A DNA stretch of 64,000 bases from Sporolactobacillus laevolacticus DSM 442 (GTDB lineage: Bacteria > Bacillota > Bacilli > Bacillales > Sporolactobacillaceae), in assembly GCF_000497245.1 (NCBI RefSeq), contig NZ_AWTC01000006.1, forward strand, positions 1-64,000, read 5' to 3'. Position numbers and translations under genes: made by a program. The notes under the pieces are model-generated. The model was not told the origin of the DNA, did not search any database, and saw nothing but the letters and a program-made list of their open reading frames with translations. This document shows positions 16,788-24,953 of this stretch, piece by piece. Each line of letters starts with the position of its first letter. The first letter of the stretch is position 1.

Positions 16788-18140
16788 CTTGACCGCTGTC
16801 TATCGGTGGTAGATTGCGTGCGTATTCATCCTGATCCTTTTGCATTTCTTCGAGTTCATAATCAACATCATCAACAAACGAGAGCAGTGAAAGTCGTGTT
16901 TTCTCGCTCACGTTCCCTTTTGATGCGGCTGTCGCTTGTGCTTCCTCAAGGATGTTTGCCGGTAAGTTACGCTTGAACCCGAACCAAACATTCAAATATG
17001 CTCTTTCTTGCAGATACCTTTCTTCTCCCATGCTGAGCAGAGTACCTTGAATTGATATCGAAGTGCAACCGTCATCTTACCTTCCATCGTCACGCATTTG
17101 TTTTCCAAGGCAAGCAGTTTAAATTTCATTGCCACGCCGCTGACATTCCCCGCGAATTCCTCATCACCAAAGTTAACCGACTTGGCATACCTCAAGATAT
17201 TCTGTTCTAATCTGTCTAAGTGATGCTCAATCAGCTCGTCATTAACCTCTTTGTTTAGGTACTTGATGTCGTCACTGTCGTCCATGAGTTCAAAAACCCC
17301 TGTTTTTTTCAGGTGCTCTGTATCTTCTTCATCCAGTGAAGCACCTTTAAGTACTAAATAAGCTAATCGATACTGTTCAATTTCATTGCTGGCATCACTT
17401 AATGTCCGATCATACGCATCAATGAGAGAAATGACTTTTTCGGCATCACCCATGAGTTCTTTGTTGTTCGGAATGCCTAATAATGGATTGTAATCAAAGA
17501 GATGCGCTTTTTCTCCATCTAATCGATACTCTCCACTTTCATCGGAGAAGAAATAGACAGTCTGATCATCATAAAATTCAGCGTAATTATGGCCATCCAA
17601 CCGGTAATAGTACAGCGAATAATCCGGACAGGTGATATCTTTACCGATGAGTACAACATGCCAAGGCTCAATACATTCTGAATTTGGTTCACCGTCTGGA
17701 TCAATAAAAACAAGCCGTGCACCATAGCCACAAATTGCAGCGAATTTACCACACTCAGCATCTTGATCCGATGCATTGCTTCGCAGAAGAAAGGATTGTA
17801 TCTCGTCGTTCCAAGGTTTGTTTGCCTTATCAGCTTCATAAGTAATCGGATGACCGAAAATATAACCAATCTTCGTGTCCACAATATCGGAATCAAAACT
17901 GTTATTGAGCATATTGTTAACCTTGTCATCAAGCCGAAACACATTCTTTGATTCGCCGGTTCCATAATTGATCGGGCTACGATTGAATATTTTGGGGCCG
18001 TTAGGCTTCACACAGTAACGATCATAGAGTTGCTTCAGGTGATCATGTCCTTTCTGGTGATCACCGATGATTTCTTGCACTAATTCAGCTGTAATTCCTG
18101 TCTGTTCGATTTTCTTGATGTACTTAATAAACTGATTCAT
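16756..18140 (-). pseudogene. Phage portal protein (SPP1 gp6 type), frameshifted
   Basis: The portal forms the dodecameric channel through which DNA enters the head. The main frame (18140-16992) carries the family blocks KVNNMLNNSFDSDIVDTKIG and DAYDRTLSDASNEIEQYRLA, and it follows the intact portal at 53673-55130 throughout. It is lost near 17010, after VLCSAWEKKGICK. The other frame (to 16756) continues with FGFKRNLPANILEEAQATAA. A small indel is the simplest cause. It overlaps the terminase gene start by 17 bp in the normal head-gene order. Confidence 0.88.
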
Positions 18141-19293
18141 CAGGTTCCCTCCTTCCTGTTCTGCGCCTCATTGGACGGTTATTCGTATAAATTGCATAAC
18201 GGATAGCATCTAGCACGTCATCCCAAAGCTTTACTTGTTCTCCGGTTGTCTCGTTCCAGACGTACATATAAGTCTCTTTTTTGAAGCGTTGGACACGTTC
18301 TTTCACGATAAATAGCTTCTTTCGTTTAAACAGTCGAGCCACCTCTTCAATCCCTGCAATAACTGCCTTATCTGCGTTATAAGCTTTGAAGTTCTCTATT
18401 CTCAGCCGAATGATGTGTTCCGGACGCGCTGTGTAGCAATAAAAATGGATGTTTCCATAACGACTTTTAATGCCGCTGGCCACATCCACCCAATAATCGA
18501 TTTCTTCAAATTGTTTTGCGTGTTCCTCAATCGACTCCGGCGAAGTATCTTACAAAATTGATCTCGCTCAACTTAGATTACTGATGTAGTGAATATCCTT
18601 GTTGAAATCCTTGTATACAACGCCTTCAGCAGCGCACCACAGACCATTAATGTCTCGGTCATAGAACATGCCACTCGGCGTTGTCGCCTTTATATTCTCC
18701 CGGTACCTCTTATTTAGGAACGTGTTATCATCCAAAACAAAGTGAAAGTCCACAATACTTTTATCCGGATTGTCGATGTAATCTCGCTTTAGCCAACGCT
18801 CCGGTTGATCCGGGCTCGTATCGATCAGAATTCGTGCTCCGTTGGCAGAGCACCGGGATTTGATTTCATTAAAAACTTCCTCATTGGCAAGCGAATCTTC
18901 ATTAATGTATGCGCCGTAAGCAGTCATGCCTCGAATTCTGCTCAAGTCGTTGATCTTGCTGTGACCCGTGCACACCACAAGCACACCGAACAATTTGAAT
19001 CGGTTGTACTTATCCATGTGGAAGTTAATGCCGTATTTGTTGGTCAACTCAATTAAGACGTTTTTTGCTAGGTTTCCTAGGTTCGCGCCAGCAAGAATGT
19101 ACTGCGGATTCTCCACGCCTTCATTCGTCGCAATGCGTTTGACACATTTCAATTCATACAGGAACAAGTCATTGTCGATAACCGTCTTACCGGTTCGCTT
19201 CGCCCCGTGATTAATCAGCATGAAATAATCATGGTTGAAGGCATATCGAAGAACTTCCTGCTGCTTCGGCGTATAGAGTTCACTCAGAGTCAT
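18124..19293 (-). pseudogene. Terminase large subunit (PBSX XtmB type), deleted
   Basis: The ATPase half (19293-18568) is nearly identical to the intact TerL at 55127-56353 and keeps the Walker A segment HGAKRTGKTV. After DFNKDIHYIS the frame shifts, and about 60-70 bp are missing compared with the intact copy, which removes the first nuclease Asp region (AGVDFGYDHHG). The C-terminal part resumes at 18489. There the intact FYCDTARPEH reads FYCYTARPEH, so a second catalytic Asp is also lost. The enzyme cannot package DNA. Confidence 0.9.
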
Positions 19294-20024
19294 CGCTGAA
19301 CGCCTCCTCCAGCTTGTCTAGGAGATTGCCAACTTTGTCCTCTGTATTTTCCCCCAGTATCGGTTGATGCCCGTATCTGGTCAATACGAGCCTGCATGAG
19401 TTCCAGCTTCTTCTTACGCTCATCTTCTTCGTTTGCGATAGCCAAGAATTGTTTTATCAGCGCTCTCAATTCGCCCATAGCCCGACTCTGAGCATTTAAA
19501 AAGATCGCCTGTTTATCCCAAGCGAACTGTAATTCATATTCTTCTTCGGAACTGCTGCCACTTTGAGAATAGGATTCTTTCGTACGTTTAAGTTCTTTTG
19601 TTAAGTCGTCTTTATCTGTAACAAACTTAATTCTTTGTGCTCTGATAATAGCTGTGTACTGAATCATGATCTAATCCCCTAACATATCTTCAGGGGGACG
19701 ATCCTGAATTTCATTCATGATGTCGAGTGATTCTTCAGGTAGATACTTAGAGAAGAACCCGAACTTTAAAGCATTTGTGTTCCTCTTAGGTGGCCCTTGT
19801 CCCTTTGCATTTTGGTTTCCAGGTTGCCCTCCAGGATGCCCACGAGTATGTTTAGGAGCGCTCCCTTTTAATTCGTTATCCCATTTATCCTGTGCTTTCC
19901 ACTTGCGGATGGTGCTGGGTGTGACGTTCATTTGTTCAGCAAGATCAACTAATTTCAATTCGCCTTTGCTATTCAGCCATACGGATTTCGCTTCATCTCG
20001 TCTTGGATCTCTTGGTCGTGGCAC
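19290..20024 (-). pseudogene. Terminase small subunit, amber codon and frameshift
   Basis: The DNA-recognition N-terminus (PRDPRRDEAKSVWL, HTH QMNVTPSTIRKWKAQDKW) is intact and resembles the TerS at 56340-57182. At 19671-19673 an in-frame TAG replaces what was probably a CAG Gln codon; the same frame continues at once with IMIQYTAIIRAQ. Near 19358 an extra base shifts the last 20 codons after DQIRASTDTG. TerS selects the packaging site and directs TerL, so both packaging genes are dead here. Confidence 0.85.
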
Positions 20025-20072
20025 TGCATTTCACCCACCTCCGGATTAAATGTCGTTTGTTTTGGGTAAAAG

Positions 20073-20099
20073 AAAAAGCACTCTAAATGAGCGCTTTTA
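20073..20099 (-). terminator. Terminator upstream of terminase genes
   Basis: AAAAGCGCTC pairs with GAGTGCTTTT around ATTTA and runs into T residues. It separates the small early genes from the terminase operon. Confidence 0.55.
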
Positions 20100-20135
20100 T
20101 TACATCCATTTTTTCAATTCTTCTTCATCAATATA

Positions 20136-20333
20136 TTACATTAAATTATATTCAATCAGCTTGCTTCTTGCTTTTATAAGGAGCTTCACACTTTTTTTCT
20201 TATCACTTTTTATATCTGAATCATAGAAGTTTTTAATTAACGCAATCAGAATTTCTTCAGGACCAGCTATCGATGTGTTCATTTTGATTTGATTATATCT
20301 ATTTGCCAACTCATCAAGTTTTGTTTTATTCAT
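20136..20333 (-). CDS. Small phage protein, unknown
   Basis: A basic, helical protein of 65 residues (MNKTKLDELANRYNQIKMNT; SDKKKSVKLLIKARSKLIEY). Its ATG overlaps the stop codon of the preceding gene (TGATG), which suggests translational coupling. GGAGAGGA lies just upstream. No family is recognised. It is intact, unlike most late genes nearby. Confidence 0.45.
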   Translation of the reverse strand: MNKTKLDELANRYNQIKMNTSIAGPEEILIALIKNFYDSDIKSDKKKSVKLLIKARSKLIEYNLM

Positions 20334-20578
20334 CAACGGTCCTCTCCATTATTAACTTTTTCTTTCATTATTTCATTTCTATCAATCTGGACAGCATATA
20401 TTTCAGAGCACATTTGATTTGAAAATGGAGTATGAACTACTAATTCTACCCTATACCAATCACCCTCTGAAGATAAACAAACATATTCACCTTCAACTGG
20501 GATTCTCTCAAACTGATAATATTGATTAGCCCAATCATGTTTTTCTTTACTGTGTAAATGAAATAATACAGGTTTCAT
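20333..20578 (-). CDS. Small phage protein, unknown
   Basis: A protein of 81 residues beginning MKPVLFHLHSKEKHDW. The pattern of alternating strands (EYVCLSSEGDWYRVELVVHT) suggests a small beta-barrel-like fold. The start at 20578 has AGGAG 9 bases upstream. The stop overlaps the next gene's start codon. It forms a two-gene unit with the gene at 20136. No function is assigned. Confidence 0.45.
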   Translation of the reverse strand: MKPVLFHLHSKEKHDWANQYYQFERIPVEGEYVCLSSEGDWYRVELVVHTPFSNQMCSEIYAVQIDRNEIMKEKVNNGEDR

Positions 20579-20633
20579 CGCTATCATCTCCTGCATTATA
20601 GTTTACTACAATAGGAAACAGTTTCCAATAAAA

Positions 20634-21116
20634 CTAGAGTGTCCCACATTGTCTGCTTTTAATATACATGTCTAGCAATTCATTACCAGAAAACTCCTTG
20701 ATTAGACTTAACTGTTTTAAATTAAACCACCATGTGCTTTCCGTATACCATGATAAAAAATGTGAAGATGCTCCACTACTTTTTACTGTTTTAAGATAAT
20801 CAAAACATAGGTGTATACCATCAAATTCCTTTTTTAACTTTGCATAATCTCCACAGTAATCAATCATGAATATTTCTTCTTTTTCAAAACTATTTATATG
20901 AAATAATCTTGAATCCTCATTTACCTCAAATAAATACCCTTTGTCGTATATCAGAAATTCTTCTGGTATCCATCCTTCAATAATCCAGTGAGAGCCTTTT
21001 CCCTTAATGAATGATGACGTCCAAAATCCTCCCCTGCGTCTATCTGATTCTCTGATGGTAGAATCTATTTTTTGAGATTTGAACTCTGATAGTGATACAA
21101 ACAACTGATCTTTCAT
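20634..21116 (-). CDS. Hypothetical protein in prophage accessory region
   Basis: A protein of 160 residues, rich in aromatic residues (GSHWIIEGWIPEEFLIYDKG; SWYTESTWWFNLKQLS), without membrane segments or a known motif. GGGGACAGG precedes the ATG. It has no counterpart in the second prophage. Its position between the early small genes and the packaging genes is typical for a cargo gene. No function is assigned. Confidence 0.5.
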   Translation of the reverse strand: MKDQLFVSLSEFKSQKIDSTIRESDRRRGGFWTSSFIKGKGSHWIIEGWIPEEFLIYDKGYLFEVNEDSRLFHINSFEKEEIFMIDYCGDYAKLKKEFDGIHLCFDYLKTVKSSGASSHFLSWYTESTWWFNLKQLSLIKEFSGNELLDMYIKSRQCGTL

Positions 21117-21207
21117 TTTACCTGTCCCCTTTAACCAATTATCGGATAAAGAGAGAATAAATCAATATAAAATTAAAACACCCCCAAAGGAGTGCATTGC
21201 AAATAAA

Positions 21208-21339
21208 TTAATCTTTTAACAGTAATTCTTTAAGTGCAGTATCAAAACAAAGGAATAATGTTTCAAAACTACCTGGTATTGTATCAATTGAACAATGATC
21301 AACGAAGTAACGAGTAACAATATAGCTTGTTCTCTTCAA
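21208..21339 (-). CDS. Possible small phage protein or gene remnant
   Basis: A frame of 43 residues from a TTG (MKRTSYIVTRYFVDHCSI, ending ETLFLCFDTALKELLLKD). It begins just after the gene at 21356 ends. The ribosome site is weak, and the frame is open further upstream without a standard start, so it may be a decayed gene whose beginning is lost. Confidence 0.3.
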   Translation of the reverse strand: MKRTSYIVTRYFVDHCSIDTIPGSFETLFLCFDTALKELLLKD

Positions 21340-21355
21340 GCCAACTTTGCTCGTT

Positions 21356-21565
21356 TTAGTAAATTTTATCTGGTTGCCAATTATGTCTACTTTTATAGTA
21401 CAAATCAGGAAATTTTATGAGAGTTTCTTCTTCGTCATACTGAATTTCCGTATTACTTGTGTGTTCTTTAATTGGTTTTAATACACTATTAATTGCGTCA
21501 GTAACTTTTTTTGGATCGGCATTTACCTTCCCTATTTTACCTAGATATTCAAAATACCAGCTCAT
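21356..21565 (-). CDS. Hypothetical phage protein
   Basis: A protein of 69 residues starting at the ATG of MSWYFEYLGKIGKVNADPKK, with a C-terminus containing YDEEETLIKFPDLYYKSRH. Mixed alpha/beta with no known motif. A longer start at 21628 is open but lies within the repeat shared with 59850 and has no ribosome site. A 29-bp repeat lies just upstream, as it does before the unrelated gene at 59500. Confidence 0.4.
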   Translation of the reverse strand: MSWYFEYLGKIGKVNADPKKVTDAINSVLKPIKEHTSNTEIQYDEEETLIKFPDLYYKSRHNWQPDKIY

Positions 21566-21598
21566 ATCTAACATCCCCATTCTGCAGATTAACAATAT

Positions 21599-21627
21599 AT
21601 TCCACAAAATAGGACAATGTTCCTGCA
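21599..21627. repeat. 29-bp repeat shared by both prophages, copy 1
   Basis: ATTCCACAAAATAGGACAAT plus TGTTCCTGCA-type continuation occurs identically at 59850-59878. Each copy lies just 5' of a minus-strand accessory gene. On the minus strand it contains TTGTCC, which could be a -35 box. Confidence 0.6.
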
Positions 21628-21742
21628 CATTCGCAAAATAAAAAGGTGGAAAAATTCCGACATAATCAAGTTATTCCATAAATATAATCACTCTAAGAGC
21701 CAACCACTCTATCACCACAACAAGAAGAGGAGCGATTTATTT

Positions 21743-21862
21743 ATGAAAAAATTGTTCAAGATTAGACTGGTATTTTTTCACTTCTATTTAGAACTATACG
21801 TTCTGTTCCTATTAAGTCTCATGATTACTTGTATCACAGCCATTTTTTTACATCTCTTTTAA
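21743..21862 (+). CDS. Small hydrophobic peptide, candidate type I toxin
   Basis: A peptide of 39 residues on the plus strand inside a minus-strand phage region (MKKLFKIRLVFFHFYLELYV, then LFLLSLMITCITAIFLHLF). It has a basic N-terminus and one long transmembrane helix. AGAGGAG lies 9 bases before the ATG, TATAAT lies about 65 bp upstream and a terminator follows. This independent unit resembles prophage type I toxins such as TxpA or BsrG in size and layout, but no antisense RNA is proven. Confidence 0.5.
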   Translation: MKKLFKIRLVFFHFYLELYVLFLLSLMITCITAIFLHLF

Positions 21863-21895
21863 TGATGATCAAACACATGGTTGTAATACATCAAG

Positions 21896-21926
21896 AAAGT
21901 AGGGATCTTGTTTCCCTGCTTTTTTG
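21896..21926 (+). terminator. Terminator of the small hydrophobic peptide unit
   Basis: AGTAGGGA pairs with TCCCTGCT around a short loop and is followed by TTTTTG. Confidence 0.75.
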
Positions 21927-21979
21927 TTTTATTTAATTTATTTGTATTCATGAAAGTTAAAAAAATGATATTTATATAT

Positions 21980-22070
21980 TATTTAATAAAAAACCAGCAC
22001 CGCAAGGTGCACAACGTCTTCGCTTGTTGTTCAGTGGGCTTTACCTCTCCAACCCACCTGCCATATTACC
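21980..22070 (-). ncRNA. Conserved structured RNA candidate C, copy 1
   Basis: On the minus strand GGCAGG(T) is followed by two stems and ends in GCACC-TTGC-GGTGC, then TGG and T6. The last hairpin (21997-22010), the GGCAGGT start and the internal stem layout recur at 60320-60396 in the second prophage although the stem sequences differ. Compensating differences would mean a folded RNA with its own terminator. No coding frame explains the conservation. Confidence 0.45.
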
Positions 22071-22131
22071 ATTATAATACAGATTTTCAATGAAAAAGTT
22101 CCTTTTTGGTTCCTTAATTAATATATTATCT

Positions 22132-22610
22132 TTAATCATTTGGTTTTGGATAAAGTATGCAGCGAGCGTGATCAACAGCCTTTTTTCCATTCCGCATACT
22201 GATTTTCTTAATCCAACCATAACTGTACCCCAGTTTGTCCGATATCTCAGCAAGTGTCAATCCTTGAAGGCGCCAGTATGCAACTAGATAATCTAGTCCT
22301 TCAAACTCATCAAGCTTTTCTCCATTTTCGCTTTAACTCGTTCTTTATCATCCATAACTTTTCTTAGTATAATTAGTTTATTATCTAGACTCGTGATGTG
22401 ATCTAGTGCACGATTAAATGGCATCAGCGTGAAATTATGGCTTACACGGTCTTCATCGTAGTTCGCGGCCCTAATCATTCCCCTATGCTGTGTTGACATC
22501 TTCCAGTAATACTTGCGCTCACTTTCCAGTTGGCTAATGCGCATATCTAAGAGATCAATTTCACGGCACAAGTCGCGGTACTCGGTAATTGGTAACAGAT
22601 CAGCAGTCAT
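22132..22610 (-). pseudogene. Sigma-70 region 4-like phage regulator, frameshifted
   Basis: The first frame (22610-22293) has LCREIDLLDMRISQLESERK and YYWKM, matching the intact regulator at 61485-61898. The frame is lost near 22315. The next frame carries the helix-turn-helix tail FEGLDYLVAYWRLQGLTLAE and ISDKLGYSYGWIKKIS, ending at 22132. In the intact form such proteins (DUF1492/Xpf-like) are thought to switch on phage late transcription. Loss of the HTH tail would silence the late genes. Confidence 0.75.
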
Positions 22611-22612
22611 CC

Positions 22613-22783
22613 TTATCGCCCCTTCCTACGTACAGCATGGTTATGTCGTTCATATCTCGGTTGGTCAACACCCATCAAATTTTCGATCGTCCGTCTGGAC
22701 AGCTTTTCAGAACGATACCCTTGTTTTTGCGAACGATTAACCTCTGTATTGATTCGTTTTCTTCTTTTTTCGGAACGATTCAC
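22613..22783 (-). CDS. Small basic phage protein
   Basis: A very basic protein of 56 residues from a GTG start with GGGGG 6 bases upstream (VNRSEKRRKRINTEVNRSQK; end ERHNHAVRRKGR). The C-terminus RRHxAxRRKGR-like ending is shared with the 46-residue protein at 61900-62040 in the same place. It directly precedes the sigma-like regulator gene, with its stop 2 bp away. A nucleic-acid-binding role is an inference. Confidence 0.55.
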   Translation of the reverse strand: MNRSEKRRKRINTEVNRSQKQGYRSEKLSRRTIENLMGVDQPRYERHNHAVRRKGR

Positions 22784-22807
22784 GAATAAGCCCCCTTTTG
22801 AGCAAAT

Positions 22808-22876
22808 AAAAAAGAGGACGCAGAAACAACGGCGTTTAACCGTCATTCCAACGTCCTCCAGCTGACTGGTAGAACT
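22808..22876 (-). ncRNA. 69-bp conserved RNA element A, copy 1
   Basis: It differs from 62061-62129 at one base in 69. On the minus strand it has a small CCAG/CTGG hairpin, then GGAGGACG pairing with CGTCCTC around an inner ACGG/CCGT stem, followed by T6. It begins at the stop codon of the membrane gene and ends before the basic-protein gene. It is probably a complex terminator or an attenuator for the regulator genes. Confidence 0.7.
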
Positions 22877-23369
22877 AAAACTTTATAAATTTATAATCCT
22901 CAACTGTTAAATCTGTATCTTGGAACCCTATATCCTTTCTCATTTCCAATACGCACTTAGCAAATAGTTTTTGTTCTTCTAATTTTTTTTGATTTTTTTC
23001 TTCATCAGATAATTTCTCTATTTGCTCATTATAAGTAATTTTGAACTGCATGTATTCAGACAATGAATGTTGAACTCTGTCGCTCGACCATAACCAAGAT
23101 TGATCATAAGCTTTTAAAAACTTTCTTTGATTATCTCTACTTTCATGTGCATTAAAACCGTCATCCTTAATAAATATTCTCATTGAATTTACTAACTCAA
23201 TATATACATCTCTTTTTTGGACTAATTTATCTTGATTTTTATATTTTTTAAAATCGGCTAAAGCTCCAATGCCACCAGATAAACTGTCATTTATCCCTTT
23301 TTTAAAGAAAATCATAATCAACAATAATCCCAACAAGATGATTTCAACAATTTGCAATAATATATTCAT
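22875..23369 (-). CDS. Membrane-anchored phage cargo protein, unknown
   Basis: A protein of 164 residues with one N-terminal transmembrane helix (LLQIVEIILLGLLLIMIFF) and a long charged, helical cytoplasmic part (KKYKNQDKLVQKRDVYIELV; EKLSDEEKNQKKLEEQ). It starts 8 bp after the xtrA stop. In the second prophage an unrelated membrane protein holds the same place between xtrA and element A. A variable membrane protein at a fixed prophage locus suggests an immunity or exclusion role, but this is not shown. Confidence 0.6.
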   Translation of the reverse strand: MNILLQIVEIILLGLLLIMIFFKKGINDSLSGGIGALADFKKYKNQDKLVQKRDVYIELVNSMRIFIKDDGFNAHESRDNQRKFLKAYDQSWLWSSDRVQHSLSEYMQFKITYNEQIEKLSDEEKNQKKLEEQKLFAKCVLEMRKDIGFQDTDLTVEDYKFIKF

Positions 23370-23376
23370 GATTAGT

Positions 23377-23574
23377 TTAGAACTCCTCCCCCTCGTCCCA
23401 CTTAACACGCTTCACCTTGCCCTGGTGCGTGACAATCGTTGTCTCTCCATGCTCAGGCAAGTCTGTAAATTTCACTTTCCCGTTCCCAATCACAATCACT
23501 TTGTTATTTATTCCCATTATATCAACATTCAGCTGCATTGTGGCTGGATCTGTCTTCATTTCTTTTAATCTCAC
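23377..23574 (-). CDS. xtrA: XtrA/YqaO-family phage protein
   Basis: A protein of 65 residues from GTG (MRLKEMKTDPATMQLN; LPEHGETTIVTHQGKVKRVK; end WDEGEEF). It differs from the copy at 62603-62800 at very few residues. XtrA-type proteins come from PBSX and the skin element; their role is unknown. The ribosome site is GGATGG here compared with GGAGGG in the second prophage. Its position before the membrane gene and the regulator is the same in both prophages. Confidence 0.82.
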   Translation of the reverse strand: MRLKEMKTDPATMQLNVDIMGINNKVIVIGNGKVKFTDLPEHGETTIVTHQGKVKRVKWDEGEEF

Positions 23575-23656
23575 GGTAATCCATCCTAATGTGGTAAAAT
23601 TAGGTATCGGTTGATCGGGAGGGATCATGATTTTTTTATAAGGAGATGCAGTCCTT

Positions 23657-23833
23657 GTGAGTTATAAACACTATCTGTTCATGGCAATTCCATTTGTAAC
23701 TGCCTTTATCTTAGTAACTTTATATGCTCCTGATTCTTTTAAACGGTTGGCATTTATTCTTATCCTGATTCCTATTGTCACTCGTGGAGTAGTTAACTTC
23801 GTGCTCAAAAGGAAAGAGAGAAATAAACAGTAG
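23657..23833 (+). CDS. Small membrane protein, plus strand
   Basis: A protein of 58 residues from a GTG (VSYKHYLFMAIPFVTAFILV) with two transmembrane segments and a basic tail (VLKRKERNKQ). AAGGAG lies about 12 bases upstream. It runs opposite to the surrounding phage genes, like two similar small genes at 24685 and 24954. It was too short for routine gene calling; the intact frame, hydrophobic pattern and basic tail support it. No function is assigned. Confidence 0.45.
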   Translation: MSYKHYLFMAIPFVTAFILVTLYAPDSFKRLAFILILIPIVTRGVVNFVLKRKERNKQ

Positions 23834-23847
23834 TGTCGGAATGTGAA

Positions 23848-24099
23848 TTATTCGTCATCAAAATCTTCTTCTATTTCTTCAACGGCAATAAACTCTTTTC
23901 TGCACTTTGGGCATTTTGCAATATGGTTAGGTGCGTCATCATATAGCCTGAATTGGTTGCCTTCACCGCAATGAGTGCATCTCCAATAACCTTGAACATA
24001 ACCAGATCGTTTTTCTGGCTGATCTTCGTTTACTGCAAACACGGTATATTCTTTATGCGCATATATATCTTTGTATTGAAACGGAACAATAAATGACAT
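23848..24099 (-). CDS. Zinc-ribbon phage protein
   Basis: A protein of 83 residues. Two CxxC pairs (WRCTHCGEGNQF and AKCPKCRKEF, about residues 40-70) form a zinc ribbon. The C-terminus is very acidic (VEEIEEDFDDE). The start at 24099 has a GGAG-type site. Small zinc-ribbon proteins are common in early phage operons and often bind nucleic acid or RNA polymerase; that role is inferred only. Confidence 0.65.
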   Translation of the reverse strand: MSFIVPFQYKDIYAHKEYTVFAVNEDQPEKRSGYVQGYWRCTHCGEGNQFRLYDDAPNHIAKCPKCRKEFIAVEEIEEDFDDE

Positions 24100-24145
24100 A
24101 GATTTTTCTCCTTCGCTTTATTTGTCAACAGCGTCGAACTGCGAA

Positions 24146-24343
24146 TTACTTTTTTATCAACCGAACATGATTTTTGATATGAACGGCTGCTAACCGTGCT
24201 AACCCATCACCGAATCTCTCAAGGTCTTTCCATTCGTCGATGGTTATTGAATCACACAGACTATTAAACTCTTCTTGGCCACCATACTGCTTGGCTTCAA
24301 CCATCTTACTGATTATTTCATGTACTGGTGTATTCATTACCAT
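24146..24343 (-). CDS. Small phage protein, unknown
   Basis: A protein of 65 residues beginning MVMNTPVHEIISKMVEAKQY and ending HIKNHVRLIKK, all helical in appearance. Three ATGs are clustered at the start; the one at 24343 has GGAGG 7 bases upstream. It belongs to the series of small early genes. No family is recognised. Confidence 0.45.
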   Translation of the reverse strand: MVMNTPVHEIISKMVEAKQYGGQEEFNSLCDSITIDEWKDLERFGDGLARLAAVHIKNHVRLIKK

Positions 24344-24378
24344 CATTATCCCTCCTCGACGCAGTGTCGAAATGTGCA

Positions 24379-24580
24379 TTAAGGTAACTTGATAAAATTG
24401 ATAATTACAATCGAACCTTCTTGATAATTAAGATCTTTTTCTAAACCTTTGCTAATTTCTTGAATGTCGTTAATATCTTTGATCTCGTTTGTTCTGTGAT
24501 GTTCTAAATTTCCAAATCCAGCGTGTGTTCTAAGATTGTCCACTGTAAACAACTTGATAAGAAATGAAATATTTAATCAT
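24379..24580 (-). pseudogene. Small phage gene, frameshifted
   Basis: The frame opens MIKYFISYQVVYSGQS with a GGGAG site upstream and hits a stop near 24530. The continuation in another frame (RTHAGFGNLEHHRTNEIKDI; then EGSIVIINFIKLP) fits a small phage protein that begins with MxKYFISY and has a conserved GFGN. One indel separates the parts. Function unknown. Confidence 0.5.
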
Positions 24581-24684
24581 GAATTCTTCTCCCTCGCTTT
24601 AGTTGTCTAATTTGCAACATTCAGATCATTCCCGCCGCATTCCGGAGTATAATAAAACAAAAGTAAGTGTTTGGAGCTGATCGA

Positions 24685-24912
24685 ATGTTTCAGAGTGTTT
24701 TAGCTAAGTTCAAACGTCATTTTAAGACAAAACGCTTTTTATATTTGGAACTCCCTTATCTGGTGATTGGGGCTTTGTTTCTAATCTTTGCTCCATACAA
24801 ATATCACCATTGGATCACCTATTTTATTTTGGTTTATGCACTCATCGCATTAATTGTTGACTTTATCGATTTTGATGCCATAAAAAAACATGATCAAAAC
24901 AGCAATTCCTGA
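24685..24912 (+). CDS. Small membrane protein, plus strand
   Basis: A protein of 75 residues from an ATG with GGAG 8 bases upstream. A basic head (KFKRHFKTKRF) is followed by two transmembrane helices (LPYLVIGALFLIFAPYKY; WITYFILVYALIALIVDFID). An intact frame against the direction of the phage operon suggests its own promoter. The next gene at 24954 is similar in layout. Function unknown. Confidence 0.5.
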   Translation: MFQSVLAKFKRHFKTKRFLYLELPYLVIGALFLIFAPYKYHHWITYFILVYALIALIVDFIDFDAIKKHDQNSNS

Positions 24913-24953
24913 AATATCCCCTGACCATCACATCTTGAAAGGACTGCATAAAT

